64,000 nucleotides of DNA. Origin: Collimonas fungivorans. GTDB taxonomy: Bacteria; Pseudomonadota; Gammaproteobacteria; Burkholderiales; Burkholderiaceae_D. Shown here in pieces: positions 15,239-25,076 of the stretch. Both the position numbers and the translations under genes were made by a program. Position 1 is the first letter of the stretch, and each line of letters starts with the position of its first letter. A model generated the notes under the pieces. It made no database searches, had not been told where the DNA came from, and saw only the letters and a list, made by a program, of their open reading frames with translations. The stretch covers positions 2,666,001 to 2,730,000 of the forward strand of contig NZ_CP013232.1 in assembly GCF_001584145.1 (NCBI RefSeq), written 5' to 3'.

Positions 15239-18200
15239 ATGGCTGACCCGATCCTGGACTTCCGCACTGCCGAACAGTTCTATCAGCAGGCGCTGAAGCT
15301 GGCCCAGACCTACGCTCCCGAATGGAGCGCTTACTGGCCGGCGGCATTGACCGCGGCCACGCCCGATCCGGTTGGCGCGGCGCAGGCGGTCAACCAGGAT
15401 CCGGGCCTGGTCTTGCTGAACCTGTTCGCCCAGCTGGCGGCGTATACGGCAGGGATTGAAAACCAGATGCCGAATCAGCGGCGGCAGGCTTTTTTCCAGA
15501 GCATGGGCATGCAGCTGCGGCCGCCGCTGGCGGCGCAGGCGCCGCTGCAATTCATGCTCAAGCCGGAACAAGCCGCCAAGGCAGTGCCGGCGCAGACCGC
15601 GGTGCTCGATGCCGAAGCACAGACCATCCGTTTCCAGACCAGCCAGGACCTGCTGGTGGTGCCGGCCACTCTCTGCGCCGCCATGACCATCATGCCGGCG
15701 CAAGACCAGTACATCGACGCCATGCCGGCCCTTGCTTCGAGCGCCGCCAGCACACAGGGAGTGCCGTTGTTCGTCGCCGACGAAACCGCTGATCCGGCCG
15801 AGCAGGCGCTGGGCCACTGGTTCATCATGGGCGACAGCCAGCTGTTCAAGCCTGATCCGGCTCTGCAAAGCATCACCATCACCTTGTACGGCAAGCAGCT
15901 CTACAGCGACTATTTCGGACAGTGGTTCGACGGTGCGCTGACGCCGCTGAGCGCACAGCTGAGACAATCGGCCGACGCCCAGCAGCTGGAAATCCAGCTC
16001 AGCCAGAAACCGCAGGCGGCAGCACTGACAATTGCCCAGGTGCAGCAGGAAATCTACCGGCAGGAAGACCCCGGCGCCGGTTTCACCGACGATGTCTTGC
16101 TGACCGAGCCGGACCAGCAGCCGGAATACTGGCTGCTGGTCAAGCCCAGCCCGCAGGTCAAGGTGCTGGCGTCGCTGGCGCAGCAACTGCCGGTCATCAC
16201 CGGCATCCAGTGCACCTTCAAAGGCGATGCGATCCAGCCGCAGCAAGCCGCATTCAACGTGGTGCTGCTCGATATCTCGAACGGCGCATATCCTTTCGGC
16301 CAGTCGCCGCAGGTCGGCGACGCTTTTTATATCCGCAGCGACAGTGTTTTTTCGCGCAAGGGCGCGCTGGTCAACATTTCCTTCCAGCTGACCGCGGTCG
16401 CCGTAGAGTATCCGGTCACCTTGTATTGGCAATTCTGGGACGGCAAGCAGTGGCAATCGTTCAACCAGACCCTGGCTGAGGCCAGCCAGTATCAGTTTGT
16501 CGACAGCACCAGCAACCTGCAGCACGACAATCCTGACGGCCCGACCCGGATCCAGTTCCAGTGCCCGGCGCTGGGTGAAACCACAGTCGCCGGCGGCACC
16601 GGCCTGTGGATACGGGCCTTGATCGCTACCGGCGGTTATGGCCAGGCGGGCGGTTTCACCACCACCAGCGTGGCCAACACCATAGACAGCATCCCGGTCA
16701 CGATCCTGACGCCGGAGCAAAAGAACAGCGTGATCGCCTATCTGAACGATGTCGAGGGCATCAATTTTTCTTATCAGTTCAACCAGTCGCAGTTTTATCC
16801 GCCCTATATCCAGTCGCTGCAGATCAGCTACAGCTATGCGGCGCCGCCGACCCGCTACTGGAGCTACAACGCCTTCACCATGAGCCGCTTCCTGTTCAGC
16901 CCGTTCAAGCCGGTGGAAGAAGTGTTGACCGGTTTTTATTTTGCCTTCGGCACCGCCGATTTCGGCAATTACACGCTGGGCAACAAGTTGACCCTGTATT
17001 TCTACCTGCAGCAGGAAAGCGCGGCTCCAGGCGGCAGCCTGCAGTGGGATTATTACGATGGCCAGGCATGGCAGCCGCTGCCGGTGGACGACAGCAGCTA
17101 CGGCCTGAGCCGTTCCGGCATCGTCAGCTTCACCGTGCCGGCCGCCATGCCGGCGTCCTACCTGTATTCGCAGACAGCGTACTGGTTCCGCATCAACAAT
17201 CCGCATGTCGACCGCACCATCCGGGTCTACGGCATATATCCGAATACGGTCATGGCCAGCAATATCACCAGCGTCGAAGACGAAGTGCTGGGCTCAAGCA
17301 ACGAGCAGCCGTCACAGAGTTTCACGCTGGATTACACGCCGGCGCTGCCGAACCTGGAGCTGCAGGTGATCGAAGCGCGTGGGCTCGACACGGTTGCCCA
17401 GGACGACGCCGCGCAAGACAGCGCCGGAGGCACCACTGCGGCCACTGCCGGCAGCGAGGTCAGCCGGCAGTGGCTGCAGGTCGACAATTTCACCTTCTGC
17501 GGTCCGACCGACCGCGTCTATACGCTGGATTGCCAGAACGGCCTGGTCACCTTCGGCGACGGCTACAACGGCATGATCCCGCCGCGCGGTTACAACAACA
17601 TCATTGCCGCCCGTTACGACTACACGCAGGGCCTGGCGGGCAATGTCGGCGCCCATCGCCTGACGATGCTGCGGCCTGGCATCAGCAATATCGATGGCGT
17701 CGACAATCCAGCGCCGGCTGCCGGCGGCGTCGACGGCGATACGGTGGCTGACATAGCCGCACACAGCCCGGCGCTGGTGAAGGCGGGCGGTTATGCGGTG
17801 GAGCTGAGCGAGTTGAGCGCACTGGCGGCGCAATCCTGCCAGCAGGTGGCGCAGGCGCGGGCGATGGAAACGCCGCAGCAGGACATCAGCATCGTATTGC
17901 TGGCGCTGAGCAGCGCACCGGCGCCATACACCAGTCCGGAGATCCTGAACCAGGTGGCGGCCGCGATCAAGCTGGTTTGCCTGGCGCCGCTGGCGCCGCG
18001 CATCAGCACCCGAGCACCGGATTTCGTGACGATTGATGTCAGCGCGCAGCTGGCGGTCAGCTGTGCGCCGGACCAGAAAAACGCCCTGCAGCAAAACATC
18101 GGACGCCAGCTGCAGGCGTTTTTCCAGCCGGTGTTCGGCGGCCCCGGGCAGCAAGGCTGGCGCTTCGGACAAATCGTGCAGGCGTCCGCGGTCAGCCGTT

Positions 18201-18334
18201 TCCTGCGTACGCTGCCGCAGGTCGAAACGGTGCTCGGCCTGAACCTGAACGGCCACCAGAACGGCAACATCGCGCTGTTGCCGGCGCAGTTGCCGGTGGC
18301 CGGCCAGATGACGCTGTTACTTTACCTGGAGTAG
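15239..18334 (+). CDS. Large baseplate J-like wedge protein (Pvc11-type)
   Basis: 1031 residues. The N-terminus (FRTAEQFYQQALKLAQTYAPEWSAYWP ... DPGLVLLNLFAQLAAYTAGIENQMPNQRRQAFFQSMG) is the typical start of eCIS wedge proteins. Beta-rich insertions fill the middle. The baseplate-J core lies at about residues 750-1025 (CQNGLVTFGDGYNGMIPPRGYNNIIAARY; QPVFGGPGQQGWRFGQIVQASAVSRFLRTLPQV). It forms the baseplate ring with the next gene product. ATG 15239 follows 11 bases after the coiled-coil gene. Confidence 0.93.
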   Translation: MADPILDFRTAEQFYQQALKLAQTYAPEWSAYWPAALTAATPDPVGAAQAVNQDPGLVLLNLFAQLAAYTAGIENQMPNQRRQAFFQSMGMQLRPPLAAQAPLQFMLKPEQAAKAVPAQTAVLDAEAQTIRFQTSQDLLVVPATLCAAMTIMPAQDQYIDAMPALASSAASTQGVPLFVADETADPAEQALGHWFIMGDSQLFKPDPALQSITITLYGKQLYSDYFGQWFDGALTPLSAQLRQSADAQQLEIQLSQKPQAAALTIAQVQQEIYRQEDPGAGFTDDVLLTEPDQQPEYWLLVKPSPQVKVLASLAQQLPVITGIQCTFKGDAIQPQQAAFNVVLLDISNGAYPFGQSPQVGDAFYIRSDSVFSRKGALVNISFQLTAVAVEYPVTLYWQFWDGKQWQSFNQTLAEASQYQFVDSTSNLQHDNPDGPTRIQFQCPALGETTVAGGTGLWIRALIATGGYGQAGGFTTTSVANTIDSIPVTILTPEQKNSVIAYLNDVEGINFSYQFNQSQFYPPYIQSLQISYSYAAPPTRYWSYNAFTMSRFLFSPFKPVEEVLTGFYFAFGTADFGNYTLGNKLTLYFYLQQESAAPGGSLQWDYYDGQAWQPLPVDDSSYGLSRSGIVSFTVPAAMPASYLYSQTAYWFRINNPHVDRTIRVYGIYPNTVMASNITSVEDEVLGSSNEQPSQSFTLDYTPALPNLELQVIEARGLDTVAQDDAAQDSAGGTTAATAGSEVSRQWLQVDNFTFCGPTDRVYTLDCQNGLVTFGDGYNGMIPPRGYNNIIAARYDYTQGLAGNVGAHRLTMLRPGISNIDGVDNPAPAAGGVDGDTVADIAAHSPALVKAGGYAVELSELSALAAQSCQQVAQARAMETPQQDISIVLLALSSAPAPYTSPEILNQVAAAIKLVCLAPLAPRISTRAPDFVTIDVSAQLAVSCAPDQKNALQQNIGRQLQAFFQPVFGGPGQQGWRFGQIVQASAVSRFLRTLPQVETVLGLNLNGHQNGNIALLPAQLPVAGQMTLLLYLE

Positions 18335-18338
18335 GGCG

Positions 18339-19484
18339 ATGAGCTTCGAATTGCCCGACCTCGACCTGAAGACCTACCAGCAACTGGTGGTTGAGCTGGT
18401 GCGCAGGATTCCGCAATACACCAAGCTGTGGACCGACTATAACGACAGCGACCCCGGCATCACCTTGCTGCAGCTGCTGGCCTGGCTGGACGAGTCGCTG
18501 CTGTACCAGGCCAACCAGATCCCGACCCTGACCGACGAGAATTTCCTGCGCTGGGTGCTGGGCCTGGCTTTCAGCAACAACCAGACCGAATACAGCAAGG
18601 CTGCCCAGACTTACTACGATTTCGATTTCCTGGCCCTGCAGGCGGCGCTGGCGCAAATCGAGCAAGGCCAGGCGGCCAGCAAGGCAACGCTGCAAAAAGA
18701 GATCTTGCTTTACCTGCAAAGCCCGTACCTGGCGCTGACCTTGCCGAACATCGAGGTGGTAGCGATGCAGAGCAACCGCATGATCGAATTGCTGTATGAA
18801 CAAGCCGTGGCGCAGCAAAAGAAAAACCACTCCAGCATTCCGGTGCCGGTTCCACTGTATGTGCAGCAAGCGTACGCGCAGGCTGCGGAACAGGCCAGCA
18901 CTGCTTATCTCCTGAGCGACGCCATCTGGAACTATGTTTATCCGCTGTATCCCAACAAGCAGCAATATGCCTATTCCAGCACTACCATGCGCCGGCTGCT
19001 GCTGTTGCAAGGAAAAGACGAACGCGCGCGGGAGCAGACTTTGCTGAACCAGGTGAACTACTATCTGCAGCCGCGCGTGATTGCGGGGAGCGCCGTGCGG
19101 GTGCAAATGGCGCAGCTGACCGCGATCGACTTGACCCTGTCGATCCGCTGCAGCGCGGCCACGGTCATGTCGGTCACGCTGGATGCGCTGGTGAACCTGC
19201 TGTTCGGCTACCTGTTGCCGGCCGGCGGCCCCGACGGCCGCGGCTGGTCCTATGGCCAGGCGCCGCAGGCCGACGATCTGCTGCACCTGATCCTGAGCGT
19301 GCCGGGCGTTGCCGGGCTGGAAAGCATGGACTATAACTTCATTCCGACCATCGTTCTCGACCAGATGGCGCAGCTCGGCGCCAACACCACGCTGGCCGAT
19401 TTGCCGGCCGGACGCAGCGCCATGCTGTACCGGGGCTTGCCGCGTCTGCGCTGCCTTGACATCACCGCGAGCAGCCAGCCATGA
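18339..19484 (+). CDS. Second baseplate J-like wedge protein
   Basis: 381 residues. The start region LVVELVRRIPQYTKLWTDYNDSDPGITLLQLLAWLDESLLYQANQIP is the conserved signature of eCIS baseplate assembly proteins. The C-terminal 130 residues (SIRCSAATVMSVTLDALVNLLFGYLLP; GRGWSYGQAPQADDLLHLILSVPGVAGLESMDY) match the J-protein end of the 1031-residue neighbour. It is a short paralogue that probably alternates with it in the wedge heterodimer, as gp6/gp7 do in T4. The stop overlaps the next gene by ATGA. Confidence 0.9.
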   Translation: MSFELPDLDLKTYQQLVVELVRRIPQYTKLWTDYNDSDPGITLLQLLAWLDESLLYQANQIPTLTDENFLRWVLGLAFSNNQTEYSKAAQTYYDFDFLALQAALAQIEQGQAASKATLQKEILLYLQSPYLALTLPNIEVVAMQSNRMIELLYEQAVAQQKKNHSSIPVPVPLYVQQAYAQAAEQASTAYLLSDAIWNYVYPLYPNKQQYAYSSTTMRRLLLLQGKDERAREQTLLNQVNYYLQPRVIAGSAVRVQMAQLTAIDLTLSIRCSAATVMSVTLDALVNLLFGYLLPAGGPDGRGWSYGQAPQADDLLHLILSVPGVAGLESMDYNFIPTIVLDQMAQLGANTTLADLPAGRSAMLYRGLPRLRCLDITASSQP

Positions 19485-20491
19485 GCCAGCCGCCATCCAG
19501 CTACCTGCGCTACCTGCCGGCGGTCTACAGCGGCAAGGATTCAGCGTTTGTCGGCGACTATTTAAAAATATTCGAGAAACTGCTGACGGGCATCGGCGAC
19601 GGCGCCCTGGACGGCCGCCGCGGCATCCAGGAACTGCTGAATGCGGATGTGGCCGGCAACCTGTTTTATCCACGCCTCAGTTTCCTGTTCGACCCGGCCA
19701 GCACGGATTTCATGCCGCCGATTTCGGCCGCAAAGTCGAACCAGCAGCAGGCCATCCTGGCCAATCTCGACAGCTACATCGGAGTGCCGGCAGTCACCAA
19801 TCCGCTGGCCGCCTATGTCCCCGGGCAGTCAGCCACGGGCTCGCCCCAAAGCGGTATCGAAGCCTGGCTCAACAGCTTCCTGAACTGGCTGGGCGGATGG
19901 GTCGACCTGACGCTGGACAACAGCTGGAGCATCGACAAGAAACGCATGGTGACGGCGCAGATCCTGGCCCTGTACCGGTTGCGCGGCACGCCGCTGGGGC
20001 TGGGCTACATGCTCAACTTGCTGCTAGACCTGCCCTTGACGATCGAAGGCGTGCAGTACCAGGCGGCAGGAGACGGATTCCCGGCCAAGGCGGTGGCGGT
20101 CAAGGGCCAGATCACGGTAACGGTCAGCAATCCGAAGGCGCCTTGCATCGGCGTCGCCGACCAGGTGCAGACGGCATTTATCCTGCAAGAGCGCTACCAC
20201 GCCGGCAGCCAGGTGGTGTCGGGCTATTTTCCCTGGCTGTTCAATGTGCAGATCACGCTGCCCAATGCGCACAACAGCGGTTTCGTCCTCACCAGCCAGA
20301 ATACGCAGCAGGTTCTGCGCTTGCAGCAGCAATTGCAGCAGCTGTTAGCCGCCATCAAGCCAGCCGCCAGCCGCTTCGCCATCACCATTTTCCCCAGCAT
20401 GCAGTTGCAGGCGGTCACGCCGCAGACAAAAATATGCAATGCCGCAACGCTGGGAATCAATACTTTGCTTGGCCTTCAAGGAATCCCATAA
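19481..20491 (+). CDS. Tail protein I-like baseplate protein
   Basis: 336 residues. SSYLRYLPAVYSGKDSAFVGDYLKIFEKLLTGI and the central QILALYRLRGTPLGLGYMLNLLLDLP belong to the P2 gpI-like tail protein family of eCIS. It connects wedges to fibres. It is coupled to the wedge gene by ATGA and its TAA abuts the next ATG. Confidence 0.9.
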   Translation: MSQPPSSYLRYLPAVYSGKDSAFVGDYLKIFEKLLTGIGDGALDGRRGIQELLNADVAGNLFYPRLSFLFDPASTDFMPPISAAKSNQQQAILANLDSYIGVPAVTNPLAAYVPGQSATGSPQSGIEAWLNSFLNWLGGWVDLTLDNSWSIDKKRMVTAQILALYRLRGTPLGLGYMLNLLLDLPLTIEGVQYQAAGDGFPAKAVAVKGQITVTVSNPKAPCIGVADQVQTAFILQERYHAGSQVVSGYFPWLFNVQITLPNAHNSGFVLTSQNTQQVLRLQQQLQQLLAAIKPAASRFAITIFPSMQLQAVTPQTKICNAATLGINTLLGLQGIP

Positions 20492-21334
20492 ATGAGCGCG
20501 TTCATCCCTCCCATTCCATCCGATATCGCGGTGCGTCTTAATTATCATGACGGCATGTTCCTTACTGCGCAAAACATGACGCTGGAACAGAATTATTTTT
20601 CCAACTGGATCAAGCTGCAGAACCAGTGCCTGTATACCCCAGGCGTGCTGAACGGTTTCGACGTCGTGCTGCAGAACAATACCCTGGTGGTGGCGCCCGG
20701 CGTCGGCTTTGATTCAAGCGGCGATTTCCTGGTGTTTCCCGGCATCAGCGGCAACATGGTGCCGGCGGCCAGCAATCTGGGCGACAGCTACGGACTGTAC
20801 GCGGTATATCCTCCCACTCCCAACGTTTCCACCGACACCCTGGACCAGGCCGCCGTGTTGCAAAGCGCTTCGTTGACTTACCCGCCGAGCGATTCGATCA
20901 TCCTCGCCACGGTAACGATGGACAGCGCCAATCCCGGCATCATCAAAAGCATTGCCGACAGCCGGATACCGGTCACCAGCCGTTTGCCGGCTGTGCTGGG
21001 CAAGCTGGCGGTAATCCAGTCGAGCCTGAAACAGGGGCTGGATGGCGCGCGCCACGGCAGCGTCACGTTCGATACCCGCACGCTGCTGAAAGTCGGCGAC
21101 CGGGTGTCGCAGCAAGTGTTTTACCTGGCCGGGCAGGGACCGGCTTTCAACGTGCCGCCCAGCGTCAACGCCACCGTGACCGGCTCCTTCCCATATGCGA
21201 TCAGCGTCAGCAATGTCGGCACTTCGCAGTTCACCCTGGAGCTGGTGGCAATAGAAACCCGCGCCACCAGCGAGCCGTCGGCGCAGGTGAACTGGCTGGC
21301 CTTGTCCAACTCTTCCACGCTTGAAAACGCCTGA
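20492..21334 (+). CDS. Fibre-base or fibre-attachment protein
   Basis: 280 residues. Its N-terminal 90 residues (LNYHDGMFLTAQNMTLEQNYFSNWIKLQNQCLYTPGVLNGFDV ... VVAPGVGFDSSGDFLVFPG) align in pattern with residues 8-88 of the next, much longer fibre protein (NYFAGEALLTADFACEQQYH ... GIATGLEVFW ... EVSPGMAIDGLGRQIILL). The two therefore share a baseplate-binding head domain. The remaining part is beta-rich and ends near residue 280. It is probably a short fibre or a collar for the long fibre. Confidence 0.85.
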   Translation: MSAFIPPIPSDIAVRLNYHDGMFLTAQNMTLEQNYFSNWIKLQNQCLYTPGVLNGFDVVLQNNTLVVAPGVGFDSSGDFLVFPGISGNMVPAASNLGDSYGLYAVYPPTPNVSTDTLDQAAVLQSASLTYPPSDSIILATVTMDSANPGIIKSIADSRIPVTSRLPAVLGKLAVIQSSLKQGLDGARHGSVTFDTRTLLKVGDRVSQQVFYLAGQGPAFNVPPSVNATVTGSFPYAISVSNVGTSQFTLELVAIETRATSEPSAQVNWLALSNSSTLENA

Positions 21335-21347
21335 CAGGAATCGCACC

Positions 21348-24300
21348 ATGAGCAGTTCATTGATTCAACGTCCAAATTATTTCGCCGGCGAAGCCCTGCT
21401 GACCGCCGATTTCGCTTGCGAGCAGCAGTACCACATGGATATCCAGAGTTTCAACAACCAAAGCCTGTATATCTGCGGCATCGCCACCGGACTTGAAGTG
21501 TTCTGGGACGCCGAGAGCAGCGCCAGCCAGGTCGAGGTCAGTCCGGGCATGGCGATCGACGGCCTGGGTCGCCAGATCATCCTGCTGCAGCCGCAGATAG
21601 TCAGGTTGGACAATGTGGTAGCGGGAGCGACCTATTTCCTCAGCATCAGCTACAACCAGGTGTATGCCGATTACAGCGACGAGACCGGCGTCGCCGGCTA
21701 CAAGCGGATCGTGGAGCAGCCGCTGATCCAGTATGTGCGCAACCTGCAGCAGCCGGCCATGAACATCCTGCTGGCCGTGATCAGCTTCACCACCCAGGGC
21801 GCCATCAACCAGCTGACTTATCGCTCGGGCAATATCGAGCGGCGCTATGTCGGTTCGACCCTGGGCGCCTTGAATTTTGTCACCGAAGGCGCCGGCGTCC
21901 ACCGCATCAACTTGCCGGATGCGCTCGCCGGTTTCCTTGGCAACGCGGACGGCGACGGTTATCCCAGCATCAGTGCAAAAAAGGAAAGCAGCGGCGACCA
22001 GGCTTACCTGGAGGTGGATGCGCCGCGCAGCCAGTTCATGGGACTGCTGACCACCCGCAACAACCTCGGCGTCGGCGCCGACCAGCCGCTGGCCAACCTG
22101 CAGGTCGACGCCATTACCTTCAAGGGCCCTGGGGTATTGTCTTCAGACGGCTCGCTGGTGACTTTATCCAAGACGCTGGCGCCGTATTTCCAGGTCGGCG
22201 ACGTGCTGATCTCGGATCCGCCGGTAATCACCATGAACAACGGCCAGACCAGCTTTGGCATAGCCCAGCGGCGCACTATCGTCAGCATTAACCCGGGCAG
22301 CCTGCAAGTGACGGTGGACACGGCATTCAATCCGGTCCTGCAAAGCATCAGCTACACCTATGTGCGTTCGACGCTGGCGCGCTTCGCCATCAGCAGCGAC
22401 AGCAGCCTTTTGCGCATCAATATCGACGGCACGGTCGGCCTTGGCATGCAGGCCGCCACCAGCGCCGGCCTGGCCGCCAGCGGTCCGAATGCGCTGGTGA
22501 TCACCGCCGACCGCAAGGTCGGCATCGCCTTGACCGACCGCAGCCCTGCGGCGGCGCTCGACGTCAACGGCAAAATCCAGGCCGACGACCTGAAAGTGCA
22601 GGGCCAGATCCAGACCGGCTCGATGATAGCCAGCGGCGCCATCCAGGCTCAGAGTTTCGAAGGCAACGGCTCCAAGCTGCAAGGGTTGCCTATCCTTAGC
22701 TACTGGGTCCGGGAGACCATCGGCACCCCGACCAGCAACCTGTATTACACCGACGGCAATGTCGGCATCCGCGACAAGAAACCGCTGGCCTCGCTCAGCG
22801 TCGGCGGCGGCCAGTCTTTCATCGGCAAGGGACAGATCACTGCCATCAGCAATAATGTCTTGCAAGGTTATCAAACGGCGTTCCAGGATGAAATCACGGT
22901 CGGCGACACAATTACCGTCGGCATGTTGATCGAGCAGGTCGGCATCATCGCGGAAATCCTCAGCGACACCCAGCTGCGGCTGCAGGAACAACTGCCGCTT
23001 GCGGTGCTGGATTCAGCCTACAGCTACCAGGCGCCCGGCGCCGACAGGAAATCCGGGCAAGGGCAGATCAGCAGCGACGGCAGCATCGTCACCGGCCAGG
23101 CCAGCAATTTCAAGAGCACCACGGTTGTCGGCGGCAAAATCATCATCGGCCGTTTCGAGCCCAAGACCAGCATCAGCCAGAACAGCGCCGTCGCTGCTGT
23201 CGCCAGTGCTACCGCGCTGACCCTGAAGACGGCGTTTGCGGTCGACGTCAGCGCCTCTCCATACAAATACCAATCGGGCGGCGGTCCGGTCCAGGACGGC
23301 GTAGGCACGATCACCACCAAAGGCGTGCAAGTGACCGGCGACAAGACGGATTTCAGCGGATACAAGGAAGGCGATACCTTGATCATTCCGCCATCCTCGT
23401 CGCTGCCGCAGACTATGTTCGTGCAGTCGGTCATCAGCCAGACCGAACTGACGCTGATTCTGCCGGACGGCAAGGGCAAGCTGACAGGAAGCTTTCCGGC
23501 CGCGGTGTCGGCTTATGTGGTGACGCCCTCGCTGCTGGCCTACATCGCCGCCAAGAACGACAACGGCGTGCTGCCGTCCGGCAGCCTGGACATTCCGCCG
23601 GCGATGATCGTCGCTACCAACAACATGGTCGACACGCCCAACACGGTGGCCATCAATTGCCGCCCCGAGGAAATCCAGAGCCAGTACGCGCTGCAGGTCA
23701 ACGGCAACGTCTATTTGGGCGGCAGCACCGTGGATATCAAGGACTTGCATGTGCAGACCCTGACCGCCAGCAAAAGCATCACGGTGGCGGGCGATGGCAG
23801 CGCCGACAAGCTGCTGGATGTGGGCGAAAGCGGTTCCTCGCTGCTGACAGTGAGCAAAACCAACGTCACGGTGGGTGCGAGCATTGCGCCGTACCAGCTC
23901 GAAACAGCCGGCAACATCCACGCCAGCGGTGACATCGTCAGCGCCAAGACGGTGCGCGGCGCCAGCCTGGAGGGAGCGGCGCTGAAGGCGGCCGGCACCA
24001 GGATCAACAGCGACGGCAGCGTGCAGATCATCGGCACCCGGGCAGCCTATGACCAGTCGGACCTGACCGAGGGCGGCACTTTCTTCCTGCAGGTGGCTGC
24101 CACCGACGGCTATGTTGTGGCTACGGTCGGCCAGCCGACCTGGGCAGTCAATTACTGCGGCTGCCTGTCCGGCGCTACCAGAGACAGCAGCGGTAACCAG
24201 ACCAGCTTCATGTATGCGACGGGGCTTGCTTATCAATATGTCGTGCCGGAGGGGAAAAAGAAGGCAGCGGTATATTACATTCCGGTGCCGGGCTCTTTCA

Positions 24301-24989
24301 ACATGCCGGTAAAACAGGGCGAGACCTGGACCCTTACCTTGACCTGGAATGTCGATTTTGGCGGTGCGCCGCAGGTCGAGTTCTACTGGGTGCCGCTAGG
24401 GCCGGCGCCCGGCACCCTGGAAGAAGCTGAGCGACCGGCGCCAGCTACGCTGGCCGGGGGCGGCATGGCGGCATCTTTGCAGCGCTTGCGTGACGACCTG
24501 GCTGCGGGCCGCATCGGCAGCAGCGTGCGCGCCACCGTGCAGGAAGCCATCCAGCACCGGGTCGACGACCTGACCCAGGTATTTGGCGATGCAACCCGCA
24601 TGAGCAGCAAGCCGGAAGACAGGGGGCAATTCATCCGCGACCTGCAAAAGATCGTTTGCGGGCCGGGTGCTGCGGCGCAAGCATCGGCACAGCCCGGTTT
24701 TGAACAAGATGTGCAGGCCTTGATCGACACTTTCGGTAGCGTCACAGGGCATGTTTTCAACCCGTCGCAGCGCGGCTTGCTGGCTGCCGGGGTAAAAGCA
24801 CTGGTGCAGATCAACGACAGCCCGGCCAACCGCCACGACCTGAACCTGATCAAGAACAACATCAACCTGTTCCTCGACAACGTACAGCAGGTGCTGCAGA
24901 TCCAGTTCGTTGCCAACGAGCGGCGGCTGCTGACGCGGGCGCTGGTGCGCCTGGTCGGCGACGGTTCGGGAGACGCCGACGGGAGTTAG
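21348..24989 (+). CDS. Long tail fibre protein
   Basis: 1213 residues from ATG 21348 with ACAGGAA at 21334-21340; the TTG at 21321 is rejected as it lies within the preceding gene. The head domain is at 5-90. Four degenerate beta repeats of about 70 residues follow, starting near GVLSSDGSLVTLSK, GKGQITAISNNVLQG, GQGQISSDGSIVTG and GVGTITTKGVQVTG, each running to a T-x-L-x-L strand. Repetitive fibre sequence with DVNGKIQADDLKVQGQIQ and a second VNGNVYLGG segment fill the rest. The last 320 residues or so form a tip domain that exists again as a separate gene at 25077. It should bind the target cell. Confidence 0.9.
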   Translation: MSSSLIQRPNYFAGEALLTADFACEQQYHMDIQSFNNQSLYICGIATGLEVFWDAESSASQVEVSPGMAIDGLGRQIILLQPQIVRLDNVVAGATYFLSISYNQVYADYSDETGVAGYKRIVEQPLIQYVRNLQQPAMNILLAVISFTTQGAINQLTYRSGNIERRYVGSTLGALNFVTEGAGVHRINLPDALAGFLGNADGDGYPSISAKKESSGDQAYLEVDAPRSQFMGLLTTRNNLGVGADQPLANLQVDAITFKGPGVLSSDGSLVTLSKTLAPYFQVGDVLISDPPVITMNNGQTSFGIAQRRTIVSINPGSLQVTVDTAFNPVLQSISYTYVRSTLARFAISSDSSLLRINIDGTVGLGMQAATSAGLAASGPNALVITADRKVGIALTDRSPAAALDVNGKIQADDLKVQGQIQTGSMIASGAIQAQSFEGNGSKLQGLPILSYWVRETIGTPTSNLYYTDGNVGIRDKKPLASLSVGGGQSFIGKGQITAISNNVLQGYQTAFQDEITVGDTITVGMLIEQVGIIAEILSDTQLRLQEQLPLAVLDSAYSYQAPGADRKSGQGQISSDGSIVTGQASNFKSTTVVGGKIIIGRFEPKTSISQNSAVAAVASATALTLKTAFAVDVSASPYKYQSGGGPVQDGVGTITTKGVQVTGDKTDFSGYKEGDTLIIPPSSSLPQTMFVQSVISQTELTLILPDGKGKLTGSFPAAVSAYVVTPSLLAYIAAKNDNGVLPSGSLDIPPAMIVATNNMVDTPNTVAINCRPEEIQSQYALQVNGNVYLGGSTVDIKDLHVQTLTASKSITVAGDGSADKLLDVGESGSSLLTVSKTNVTVGASIAPYQLETAGNIHASGDIVSAKTVRGASLEGAALKAAGTRINSDGSVQIIGTRAAYDQSDLTEGGTFFLQVAATDGYVVATVGQPTWAVNYCGCLSGATRDSSGNQTSFMYATGLAYQYVVPEGKKKAAVYYIPVPGSFNMPVKQGETWTLTLTWNVDFGGAPQVEFYWVPLGPAPGTLEEAERPAPATLAGGGMAASLQRLRDDLAAGRIGSSVRATVQEAIQHRVDDLTQVFGDATRMSSKPEDRGQFIRDLQKIVCGPGAAAQASAQPGFEQDVQALIDTFGSVTGHVFNPSQRGLLAAGVKALVQINDSPANRHDLNLIKNNINLFLDNVQQVLQIQFVANERRLLTRALVRLVGDGSGDADGS

Positions 24990-24995
24990 GTCAGG

Positions 24996-25024
24996 GCGGG
25001 CGGCCGCCCGCAATCCGCTTTTTT
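24996..25024 (+). other. GC-rich hairpin with weak T-run before the fibre-tip paralogue
   Basis: GCGGGCGGCCGCCCGC at 24996-25011 is a perfect palindrome, followed after seven bases by six T residues. It could be a weak terminator or attenuator between the long fibre and the stand-alone tip gene. Confidence 0.45.
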
Positions 25025-25076
25025 GCAGTCGCAAGCAGTCGCAATTCTTATCGATGTTCACCTATAAGGAATGATC